Below the pieces are notes generated by a model. The model was given only the letters and a program-made list of their open reading frames with translations. It was not told the DNA's origin and made no database searches. Of a DNA stretch of 10,086 nucleotides, positions 1 to 4,690 are shown piece by piece. The translations under genes were made by a program, and so were the position numbers. Positions within the stretch are counted from its first letter, which is position 1. Each line of letters begins with the position of its first letter. The DNA comes from an uncultured Prevotellaceae bacterium (lineage in GTDB: Bacteria; Bacteroidota; Bacteroidia; Bacteroidales; Bacteroidaceae), in assembly GCA_947176655.1 (NCBI GenBank), contig CAMWRK010000064.1, positions 1 through 10,086 on the forward strand, given 5' to 3'.

Positions 1-90
1 CTGTATGCACATGTCCACGTTCCATGCGTTCTGGCCGCCGGCACGGATACATGTCGCTGCAAGCAGCAGTAGTAATGTTTTTCGTTTCAT
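1..90 (-). CDS. N-terminus of a probable TolC-family outer-membrane efflux protein (partial)
   Basis: Reading leftwards from an ATG at 90-88, the frame stays open to the window edge and gives 30 residues. They start with a positive n-region (MKRK), a run of five leucines and an Ala/Thr core, then an AGGQNAW stretch: a convincing Sec signal peptide with cleavage near Ala-Gly-Gly. The mature start (AWNVDMCIQ) resembles the opening of TolC-type outer-membrane channel proteins, which often begin with a Trp-x-x-x-x-Cys-Ile segment. Such proteins form the outer channel of tripartite efflux pumps. A well-formed promoter lies 28 bases upstream, and the divergent two-component genes fit a locally regulated exporter operon. 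Signal peptide: seen directly. TolC assignment: inferred from few residues; another exported protein is possible. Confidence 0.55.
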   Translation of the reverse strand, partial: MKRKTLLLLLAATCIRAGGQNAWNVDMCIQ

Positions 91-117
91 AGTCGCTTGT
101 TGTTTGTGTTTCCGATG

Positions 118-148
118 CAAAGATATGCCGGTTGTGGCATGCGGCAAT
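118..148 (-). promoter_or_regulatory. Bacteroidota-type promoter for the leftward exported protein
   Basis: On the minus strand, TATCTTTG (125-118) matches the Bacteroidota -7 consensus TAnnTTTG. ATTG (148-145) sits 19 bp upstream as the -33 element. Transcription would start near 111-112, about 21 bases ahead of the ATG at 90. The tandem GTATG/CATAC sites lie just upstream, at roughly -65 to -100, which suits an activator. Confidence 0.7.
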
Positions 149-175
149 GGGAAAAATACTCCCGTAAACCCGAAT

Positions 176-213
176 GTATGGAAATCATACACCGTTATGT
201 ATGAAAATCATAC
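176..213. promoter_or_regulatory. Tandem inverted-repeat operator, 2 x GTATG-N5-CATAC
   Basis: Two near-identical sites, GTATGGAAATCATAC (176-190) and GTATGAAAATCATAC (199-213), are each a GTATG/CATAC inverted repeat with a 5-bp spacer. Their centres are 23 bp apart, about two helical turns, so two dimers could bind one DNA face. They lie between the divergent exporter gene and the response-regulator gene. The regulator carries a Fis-type HTH, a dimeric DNA-binding fold, so it is the natural candidate ligand. The sites are seen directly; the binding partner is inferred. Confidence 0.6.
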
Positions 214-265
214 ACATTTCGCGGCATTCTTTGGTCGTGACGGCACGAGTTACAAAAATTATTCA

Positions 266-281
266 TAGTTTTGTATACAAA
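266..281 (+). promoter_or_regulatory. Possible -7 element and palindrome ahead of the response regulator
   Basis: TAGTTTTG at 266-273 fits the TAnnTTTG -7 pattern and lies 26 bases before the ATG at 300. It overlaps a perfect 12-bp palindrome TTTGTATACAAA (270-281). No TTTG or TTG is found at the expected 19-21 bp upstream, so the promoter would be weak or activator-dependent. The palindrome may instead be another regulatory site. Confidence 0.3.
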
Positions 282-299
282 TATTGTTGCCATGATGCT

Positions 300-821
300 A
301 TGACGAATTACGGTACCATACTGGTTGTTGACGACAATCCTGCCATTCTCACGGCTGTCAGGATATGTCTGGACGGCGTGTTCAGACGTGTACTTACGCA
401 CAATTCGCCCGAAACGGTTCTTGCCGCCATGCAGCAGGAGCATGTCGATGTCGTTCTGCTGGATATGAATTTCTCGCTTGGCATAAATTCCGGCAAAGAG
501 GGCATGATGTGGCTGCAGGCCATTCATCGCCGCCATCCCGATGTCCCGATAGTGCTGATGACGGCTTACTCCGATGTACGGCTGGCAGTGCGGGGGCTGA
601 AGGGTGGAGCCGCGGACTTTGTTGTCAAGCCGTGGGAGAATGATGAACTTGTCCGTGTGCTGAAGGACGCTGTGGACAGCAGCCGCGACGTGGTTTCCTT
701 GGAACAGCTTGAGACGGAGCATGTGCGTAAGGTGGTGGATCGCTGCGGTGGCAATGTGAGCAAGGCTGCCGAACTGCTGGGCATAACACGGCAGACGCTG
801 TATGCCAAGATGAAGAAATAA
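300..821 (+). CDS. Response regulator: receiver domain fused directly to a Fis-type HTH
   Basis: This 173-residue protein starts with a receiver domain (about 5-125): acidic pair D11/D12, phospho-acceptor D55 in VVLLDM, switch residue T88 in VLMTAY and K110 in VVKPW. Residues about 140-173 form a Fis-type helix-turn-helix (NVSKAAELLGITRQTLYAK). The receiver, including the DMNF-x4-GINSG stretch, looks like that of Bacteroidota NtrC-type regulators, but the roughly 240-residue sigma-54 AAA+ domain that normally sits between receiver and HTH is absent. It should therefore bind DNA without remodelling sigma-54 polymerase, like the PrrA/RegA layout. The start at 300 was chosen because the receiver begins there; an in-frame ATG at 174 would add 42 unlikely residues. 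The partner kinase starts 6 bases downstream. Confidence 0.88.
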   Translation: MTNYGTILVVDDNPAILTAVRICLDGVFRRVLTHNSPETVLAAMQQEHVDVVLLDMNFSLGINSGKEGMMWLQAIHRRHPDVPIVLMTAYSDVRLAVRGLKGGAADFVVKPWENDELVRVLKDAVDSSRDVVSLEQLETEHVRKVVDRCGGNVSKAAELLGITRQTLYAKMKK

Positions 822-827
822 CTGTTT

Positions 828-1664
828 ATGTTGACACCGGTTATAGCTGTTTTTTTCCTGGTGGTGCTTTTGTGTGTCTTCTACCGTCACCAGCGGCTGA
901 TGAAGGACAGGGCGCATCTGATGCGCGAAGCTGTGCGTAATCGCGACTTTACATTCCGCTTGCCGACGCGTGGATTGTTCTTCGGCGAACTGGCGCTTCA
1001 GAAGGCATTGAACGAAACAAGCATGGACATACGCAGAATGATGGCGCAGAATGAGGTGGAGGCGTGGCAAAAGCTGACGCGTGTGCTGACGCACGAAATA
1101 ATGAATGCCACGACACCGATAAGCAGTATCAGTCAGGCCTATCTTGCAAACCCGAAGATAAAGGGAAGCGTATACGAAGAGGGCATACGTGCCATACATG
1201 ACACGAGTACAAGCCTTGCCATGTTTGTGGACAGTTACAGGAAACTGACGAAGTTTCAGAAACCGGAGCTGACGGATGTGAATGTCCTGGAGTTTGTCTC
1301 TTCTGTAAAAAGCCTGTATCCGGACTTGACGTGGCACGTGAACATTCCACCTACGCTGACGCTCTCCGCCGACAAGAGTCTTATGCATCAGGTGTTTGTA
1401 AATCTGGTGACTAACGCTATTGAGGCAGGTGCCGGAACGATGGACATACGCTGGAACGGAGCACTGTGTGTCAGCAACGACGGACAACCCATTCCTGCTG
1501 ATGTGCGCAGGGAAATTTTCATTCCTTTCTTTACTACCAAAAGCACGGGTTCCGGCATAGGCCTCTCCTTGTCCAGACAGATATTGCTGAGGCAGGGCAT
1601 CAGTCTCTCCCTTGCGGAAATCCCCGTCAGCGGCTACCATGTGACATTTCTCCTGGAGTGGTGA
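828..1664 (+). CDS. Membrane-anchored sensor histidine kinase
   Basis: This 278-residue kinase probably phosphorylates the regulator encoded just upstream. Residues 3-19 form one hydrophobic membrane segment, followed by a basic cytoplasmic linker. The dimerisation/phosphoacceptor region contains RVLTHEIMNATTP with H89. The HATPase domain shows an N box (QVFVNLVTNAIEAG, 188-201), a G1 box (SNDGQPI, D218), an F box (FIPFFTTKS, 231-239) and a G2 box (GSGIGLSLSR, 241-250). It is short for the class: there is no periplasmic or PAS sensor domain, so the signal may come through the membrane segment or a partner such as the exporter. Alternatively it is an N-terminally trimmed relative of longer kinases. 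The two genes form one operon with a 6-base gap. Confidence 0.9.
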   Translation: MLTPVIAVFFLVVLLCVFYRHQRLMKDRAHLMREAVRNRDFTFRLPTRGLFFGELALQKALNETSMDIRRMMAQNEVEAWQKLTRVLTHEIMNATTPISSISQAYLANPKIKGSVYEEGIRAIHDTSTSLAMFVDSYRKLTKFQKPELTDVNVLEFVSSVKSLYPDLTWHVNIPPTLTLSADKSLMHQVFVNLVTNAIEAGAGTMDIRWNGALCVSNDGQPIPADVRREIFIPFFTTKSTGSGIGLSLSRQILLRQGISLSLAEIPVSGYHVTFLLEW

Positions 1665-2224
1665 CATCATCTCCCGCCCGTTTCTTTTGCGTATCTCCGT
1701 GACACGGGGCTTCCATAGTGACGGCAAGGCACCGTTGTGTCAATAGGTTTCTTTCTGTTTTATTTGCTTAATCCGCTGTGTACCCGTAGCTTTGTCTTGG
1801 TGTCCGCAAAAGGGTATTCCCTCCGATCCGTTGTCTGTATTTTGTAGTCCTATGCTGGGATGGCATCCGTGCCTTGTTGAAAAATCATTACACGTCAGTG
1901 TCGTGACTGGCAGGATAGAGCCGACTCCATCAGCGCAAAATGCCGTGGTTGTGTGTGGAACAGGAAAAGGTGTGTCGCGGCTATGTTGTATGGGGCACAA
2001 AACGAAGCGTTCAATGTTGAGGTCGGCGGTTTTTGATGAAAGGCTTTGAAAATGCGCGAGTTAGAGGGTGATGGCGAGATTGGTCGAAAAAAACGAAGCG
2101 TTTCCATTGCTTGAATTTTGCTTTACATTTCCGGGGTCGTAGGTTTACATGAGGCTGACATTGGCCTTACGTTTGGAGACACCGGCTTTACATCACCGGT
2201 TCCGGAGGTGGGACGGTAGATTTC

Positions 2225-2246
2225 ATCGGTCTTGAGCCGATTTTTT
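2225..2246 (+). terminator. Possible intrinsic terminator
   Basis: ATCGG (2225-2229) pairs with CCGAT (2237-2241) around a 7-base loop, and a run of six T follows (2241-2246). No clear gene ends here, so it may close an unrecognised small transcript from 1700-2220 or insulate the next promoter. Confidence 0.45.
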
Positions 2247-2280
2247 AATGCCTTCAATCAAAATTAAATTATTCAAAAGG

Positions 2281-2310
2281 TTGCAAATAGCGGTTATTTG
2301 TGTATATTTG
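2281..2310 (+). promoter_or_regulatory. Bacteroidota-type promoter for the small gene at 2327
   Basis: TTG (2281-2283), a 19-bp spacer and TATATTTG (2303-2310) match the Bacteroidota -33/-7 pattern exactly. The start point would be near 2317, leaving a leader of only about 10 bases before ATG 2327. Confidence 0.7.
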
Positions 2311-2326
2311 CGGAAAATTTCAGAGT

Positions 2327-2572
2327 ATGAGAAAGACCAAATGCATCATCGTCCACTTGATCGGAAAGCGTAGATCGCTCGCTTTCGGCTCAATAGCGGC
2401 CATATTTCATCATCTGACCCCGGAAGACGTGGGTTGCACATATAATTACCTCCGTCGAGCCGGCCTCAGCGGAGGTGGAACAGTTGTCACTAAACGTGCG
2501 ATAATACAGCAAACTACGCTGCTTACAGCCCCACGTGGCTGCGATGAATGTGGTGGTTGTATAATGGGATAA
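2327..2572 (+). CDS. Small protein of unknown function (81 aa)
   Basis: The start at 2327 is preferred over the in-frame ATG at 2300 because the -7 element of a strong promoter (2303-2310) would lie inside the longer frame. The product is 81 residues and basic in its first half (KTKCIIVHLIGKRRSLAFGS). It then has FHHLTPEDVGCTYNYLRR, which looks like an amphipathic helical segment, and ends with a Cys-x2-Cys-Gly-Gly-Cys cluster (DECGGCIMG). No signal peptide or membrane segment is seen and I recognise no family. Its own promoter and terminator make it a single-gene transcription unit. It lies just outside the proposed phage left end, so it is probably a host gene or part of another element. 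Confidence 0.55.
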   Translation: MRKTKCIIVHLIGKRRSLAFGSIAAIFHHLTPEDVGCTYNYLRRAGLSGGGTVVTKRAIIQQTTLLTAPRGCDECGGCIMG

Positions 2573-2620
2573 GAAAGGCATTAGAACGGCCACAGAACGG
2601 CTTTATAACGATCAGGGCAA

Positions 2621-2648
2621 GGGAGAGTCAATCGACTCCCCTTTTTTT
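2621..2648 (+). terminator. Intrinsic terminator of the small gene
   Basis: GGGAGAGTC and GACTCCC pair around an AATC loop, with one A-C mismatch in the stem, followed by seven T (2642-2648). It lies about 50 bases after the stop at 2572. The proposed phage end begins two bases after the T-tract. Confidence 0.8.
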
Positions 2649-2674
2649 CGTGTTCGAATGGGTGATTTTAAGGG

Positions 2675-2747
2675 GTGGATATTCAGGTGGATATTCAAAG
2701 TGGATATTCATTTGGAGATAACTGGATATTCACATTTAGGGTATTCA
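2675..2747 (+). repeat. Cluster of GTGGATATTCA direct repeats, candidate transposase-binding sites
   Basis: Three exact copies of GTGGATATTCA (2675-2685, 2687-2697, 2700-2710) are followed by TGGATATTCA (2723-2732) and a weaker GGGTATTCA (2739-2747). The first three are spaced 12-13 bp, and the fourth is 23 bp on. Mu transposase binds several sites inside each phage end, so this cluster near the presumed left end is the natural candidate for such sites. A GTG-initiated frame running through the repeats (2675-2857) is probably accidental. Confidence 0.65.
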
Positions 2748-2854
2748 AGGGGTACGATAGAGGGGGGGTAAAATACCGATTATTTGAGATAGACCCCCGA
2801 TTTCGGCATTTCACTATTAAGAAAAAACCACCACTTTGCAAATTTACTCCTTAT

Positions 2855-2888
2855 TAAAAAGGCTTTAATCAGTCAATTAGCCTAATTT
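2855..2888. terminator. Terminator that may work in both directions, between left end and repressor gene
   Basis: AGGCT (2860-2864) pairs with AGCCT (2879-2883), with three further inner pairs past a small bulge. On the minus strand the stem is followed by TTTTT (2859-2855), so it can end the repressor transcript about 130 bases after its stop. On the plus strand it is followed by AATTTTT (2884-2890), so it could also stop host transcription entering the phage. Confidence 0.6.
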
Positions 2889-2897
2889 TTGCCCTAT

Positions 2898-2950
2898 TTT
2901 GAGGGGGTAACACCCCGAAAATGGGCGATTCGGGGGTGCTTTGGGGTGCC
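2898..2950. repeat. G/C-run inverted repeats in the repressor 3' region
   Basis: GGGGT-AAC-ACCCC (2903-2915) is a perfect short hairpin, and ACCCCGAA pairs with a following TTCGGGGGT (with one bulged G). The two share the ACCCC arm and so are mutually exclusive. A direct repeat GGGGTGC follows. This 2884-3012 stretch has no gene and is most likely the 3' untranslated region of the repressor mRNA. The role of the hairpins is unknown. Confidence 0.35.
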
Positions 2951-3012
2951 ACTTCGCATCCGTTTCGTTCAGTTTGGGCAGAATCCGAGAGCCTCCCACA
3001 TCTCTATGAATG

Positions 3013-3570
3013 CTACAGGGAGTCCACTGTCTCTCTTTGGGGTATAGACTGAAAGGAAACTCCGGATATGTTTTTTTCTCGCTCAAGCTGCGCGATGCGC
3101 TCCTTGAGGCGACCGATCTCTTCATGGAGATGTCCGATCTGAGTGTCCTTTTCATTTAGTCGCGTTTCCAAATGCGAAATCAAAACATTTGACGACTGCG
3201 ATATTGCAGAATATTCTGCATTTTGCTGTTGGCTGTACTTTCTCCGTTTAATCTCCTCTAATTTTTGATTTGCCTCCTCCCGTGACATCTCACCCTTTAC
3301 AATAGGCAAATCAGATTGATAGTAAGTTTCCTCGATTATTGGGGAGCCTTCTCCTGATATTAGCCATTTAAGGTCAATAAAAGCAGCATAACCAGAAGCT
3401 AAGAATCTTTTAAAGAAGTCATAACTTGGAGCCGCCTTCCCATTTATGATATCATATATAGTTTGTGCCCTACCATACCCCAGCGCATTTGCCAATTTAT
3501 TGGGGTTAGTATGGAGGAGATCAATCATTTTCTCTACTCTTGCAGAAATTTCTGCATTTTTTTCTCTCAT
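3013..3570 (-). CDS. Phage repressor-like HTH protein with C-terminal coiled coil
   Basis: This 185-residue protein has an N-terminal XRE-like helix-turn-helix (about residues 12-70; core NKLANALGYGRAQTIYDIINGKAAP with a following FFKRFL helix and LKWLISGEGSP). Such domains are typical of phage repressors in Bacteroidota. Residues about 129-167 form a leucine/isoleucine heptad coiled coil (L134, L138, I145, L148, I152, L155, I159, L162), probably for oligomerisation. There is no LexA/S24 self-cleaving peptidase domain. The start at 3570 was chosen because the longer frame back to 3723 would cover its own promoter and the early promoter. It is transcribed away from the early operon, the usual place for a Mu-type repressor, and operator-like palindromes lie at and inside its gene. 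Confidence 0.85.
   Translation of the reverse strand: MREKNAEISARVEKMIDLLHTNPNKLANALGYGRAQTIYDIINGKAAPSYDFFKRFLASGYAAFIDLKWLISGEGSPIIEETYYQSDLPIVKGEMSREEANQKLEEIKRRKYSQQQNAEYSAISQSSNVLISHLETRLNEKDTQIGHLHEEIGRLKERIAQLEREKNISGVSFQSIPQRETVDSL
3205..3220. promoter_or_regulatory. Operator-like palindrome O1, inside the repressor gene
   Basis: TGCAGAATATTCTGCA is a perfect 16-bp palindrome differing only in the central bases from the site at 3541. It lies inside the repressor reading frame, encoding A118-A122, 336 bp from the next site centre to centre. It could let bound repressor loop DNA or act as a roadblock. Confidence 0.5.
3541..3556. promoter_or_regulatory. Operator-like palindrome O2, at the start of the repressor gene
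   Basis: TGCAGAAATTTCTGCA is a perfect 16-bp palindrome covering codons A6-A10 of the repressor. It is 42 bp (four helical turns) from the related site in the early promoter, which favours cooperative binding on one DNA face. Confidence 0.6.
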
Positions 3571-3573
3571 TAT

Positions 3574-3604
3574 TTTGGTATGTTCAGAATTTTCTGTAAA
3601 TTTG
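3574..3604 (+). promoter_or_regulatory. Rightward early promoter with operator O3 in its spacer
   Basis: TTTG (3574-3577), a 19-bp spacer and TAAATTTG (3597-3604) make a full-consensus Bacteroidota promoter reading into the early genes, with a start near 3611. Inside the spacer is CAGAATTTTCTG (3585-3596), which has the same CAGAA-N2-TTCTG core as the palindromes at 3205 and 3541. A repressor bound there would block polymerase directly. Confidence 0.75.
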
Positions 3605-3610
3605 CAGCGT

Positions 3611-3624
3611 GTTCCAAATGGAAC
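3611..3624. promoter_or_regulatory. Second-type palindrome between the two start points
   Basis: GTTCCA-AA-TGGAAC is an inverted repeat with 6-bp arms, unrelated to the CAGAA/TTCTG sites. It sits on the predicted start points of both the repressor and the early promoters. This is the position at which a Ner/Cro-like early regulator would act, but which protein binds is unknown. Confidence 0.5.
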
Positions 3625-3631
3625 GAGCGGC

Positions 3632-3663
3632 CAAAGATACGAAAAAACCGCGAGATTAGCAAA
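3632..3663 (-). promoter_or_regulatory. Repressor promoter
   Basis: On the minus strand, TTTG (3663-3660), a 20-bp spacer and TATCTTTG (3639-3632) match the Bacteroidota consensus. The start would be near 3625, leaving a leader of about 55 bases before ATG 3570. Its start point lies just beyond that of the rightward promoter, so the two transcripts overlap by about 15 bases. Confidence 0.72.
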
Positions 3664-3672
3664 TTTTAAGAT

Positions 3673-3885
3673 ATGAACGATACTGACGAAATTAAAGAAT
3701 GGCAGACGCATGACTGCAAGCACCGGTTAGCCGGAGTGCTGATGTTGGATAAAGTCGCCTTCAGCTACGATGAAGAGAATGGCATCGTATTTACGGCACC
3801 GGACTTCTACGTGGAGAATCTAAAATACAGAATGGTGACATCCTTCGGCTGCAGAAAGAGACCGATTATTAACGAAATAAAATAG
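3673..3885 (+). CDS. First early gene, small protein of unknown function (70 aa)
   Basis: This is the first gene after the rightward early promoter, with a leader of about 60 bases and little Shine-Dalgarno signal. The 70-residue product has an acidic N-terminus (MNDTDEIKEW), then alternating hydrophobic/polar stretches (VAFSYDEENGIVFTAPDFYVENLKY) that suggest beta strands, and a basic C-terminus. No HTH, signal peptide or membrane segment is visible, so it is not an obvious Ner homologue despite its position. I do not recognise the family. The next gene begins 7 bases downstream, so both are probably in one transcript. Confidence 0.7.
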   Translation: MNDTDEIKEWQTHDCKHRLAGVLMLDKVAFSYDEENGIVFTAPDFYVENLKYRMVTSFGCRKRPIINEIK

Positions 3886-3892
3886 AACGAAT

Positions 3893-4324
3893 ATGAGTGA
3901 GACAACAAAAACTATGGTAGACAAAGATCGTGATATGTTATCACGCCTAACTGTAAGGTTAGAACGACAGATAGCCCGACAGAAGGGAATAATCAAGGAT
4001 AGCATGGAAGACCTTACAGCTCGCTTCAATGTAAATTTTGAATGGAAAGCAGAAGTCATTTACAAGGCTAATATCATGCTTGATTTCTTTGTGGATTTGT
4101 GGAATCACCTCCAAGAAGAAGAGTGTACTATTGATAAAATGAGATTCTATCTCCGTCACGCAGCAGAACATGCCTCAGATGACATCATACACCGAGATCC
4201 ATACAGCAGTAGTTCTAATGGCGCAGTGAATTTAGCTCATAGATGGACTTATGAGACATATAAGGCAATCTACCATCAAGCAATTAACCTTCTTGACATA
4301 TTAACCCCGGACAACAATGAATAA
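3893..4324 (+). CDS. Early protein of unknown function (143 aa), mainly helical
   Basis: This 143-residue cytoplasmic protein looks mostly alpha-helical. The N-terminal third is highly charged and may be a coiled coil (DRDMLSRLTVRLERQIARQKGIIKDSMEDL). The middle has KANIMLDFFVDLWNHLQEEE, and the C-terminal half is rich in His and aromatic residues (RHAAEHASDDIIHRD, HRWTYETYKAIYHQ). I recognise no family or catalytic motif. By eye its DNA is more AT-rich than the transposase region, consistent with a recently gained accessory gene. It overlaps the next gene by 8 bases, indicating translational coupling. Confidence 0.75.
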   Translation: MSETTKTMVDKDRDMLSRLTVRLERQIARQKGIIKDSMEDLTARFNVNFEWKAEVIYKANIMLDFFVDLWNHLQEEECTIDKMRFYLRHAAEHASDDIIHRDPYSSSSNGAVNLAHRWTYETYKAIYHQAINLLDILTPDNNE

Positions 4325-4589
4325 GACAACCTATAAGATTCAGATCAACGACTTTTACACCGATCCGGAAAAATGCCGGACGCTTGAGTTAGACGTTGAG
4401 TATCCCACCCAAGAAGCTGCTAAAGAAGCAGGGTGGGCGATAATCGAGGCTTTCGCCGCCATTCACGGACTCGGCTACGAGAATCAGGGTGATCAATATA
4501 TGGCTTTCTATCAGGGAGGCGAGAATGACGGCATGGGAGCCTTGACCATCGAGGTTTACGACTCAAACGGACAGCCAGTGGAGCTATAA
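4317..4589 (+). CDS. Early protein of unknown function (90 aa)
   Basis: The start codon lies inside the end of the previous gene (8-base overlap), typical of coupled phage genes. The 90-residue acidic product alternates predicted strands and a helix: YKIQINDFY, TLELDVEYP, then the helix QEAAKEAGWAIIEAFAAIHG, then YMAFYQGG and LTIEVYDSNG. This suggests a small alpha/beta fold. No motif of known function is visible and there is no membrane segment. It is the last gene before a 187-base noncoding island. Confidence 0.75.
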   Translation: MNKTTYKIQINDFYTDPEKCRTLELDVEYPTQEAAKEAGWAIIEAFAAIHGLGYENQGDQYMAFYQGGENDGMGALTIEVYDSNGQPVEL

Positions 4590-4690
4590 GGGTTAGACCC
4601 AAGAGAGGGCAATCCTCCGGCAAGAGAGCCGGTTAAAGCCGAAAGGCACAACATGTGAACCGCCGCCGGAATGCAAGCCCGGCGGCATTT
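4590..4690 (+). ncRNA. Hairpin-rich noncoding segment ahead of a tRNA-like element
   Basis: In about 100 bases there are at least four good hairpins on the coding strand: GGGT-TAG-ACCC (4590-4600), CCGGC-N6-GCCGG (4617-4632), GCC-GAAA-GGC with a GNRA tetraloop (4638-4647), and an 8-bp GCCGCCGG/CCGGCGGC stem (4662-4686). No open frame crosses it, and it interrupts an operon whose other genes are 1-25 bases apart or overlap. No T-tract follows, so a simple terminator is unlikely. It may be a structured leader, a processing signal or an RNA in its own right, together with the tRNA-like unit that starts at 4691. Confidence 0.55.

Larger units (their letters stand above)
1665..2326. other. Intergenic stretch without a convincing gene; internal 13-bp repeat
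   Basis: This 660-base stretch follows the kinase gene. TGACAC (1700-1705) and GTGTCA (1737-1742) form an inverted repeat that might end the kinase transcript, though no clear T-tract follows. Short open frames exist on both strands (plus 1792-2049, minus 1895-2107), but none has a recognisable domain, promoter or codon pattern that favours one strand. AAAACGAAGCGTT occurs twice, at 1999-2011 and 2090-2102, each followed by related bases. That layout suggests a noncoding or repeat-derived segment rather than a gene. I cannot test from one window whether it is a dispersed chromosomal repeat. Confidence 0.4.

Noticed and set aside
195..1727. A 510-codon open frame on the minus strand
   Set aside because: It runs antisense to the response regulator and kinase, which have clear domain motifs. 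Its translation is rich in His, Arg and Cys without any domain, as expected for a shadow of biased codons.
1700..1742. Intrinsic terminator of the kinase gene
   Set aside because: The TGACAC/GTGTCA arms are 31 bases apart with bulged extensions and no compact T-tract, so it is noted only as an inverted repeat.
2675..2747. A short CRISPR array
   Set aside because: Repeats are only 11 bp, spacers 1-12 bp and irregular, and no cas genes are present.
2675..2857. A 60-codon frame starting with GTG in the repeat cluster
   Set aside because: The frame is made of the direct repeats themselves, has no promoter or ribosome site, and crosses the likely transposase-binding region.
2877..3155. A 92-codon minus-strand frame overlapping the repressor's end
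   Set aside because: It lies in another frame of the repressor coiled-coil region and its 3' untranslated part, with low-complexity Ser/Arg content.
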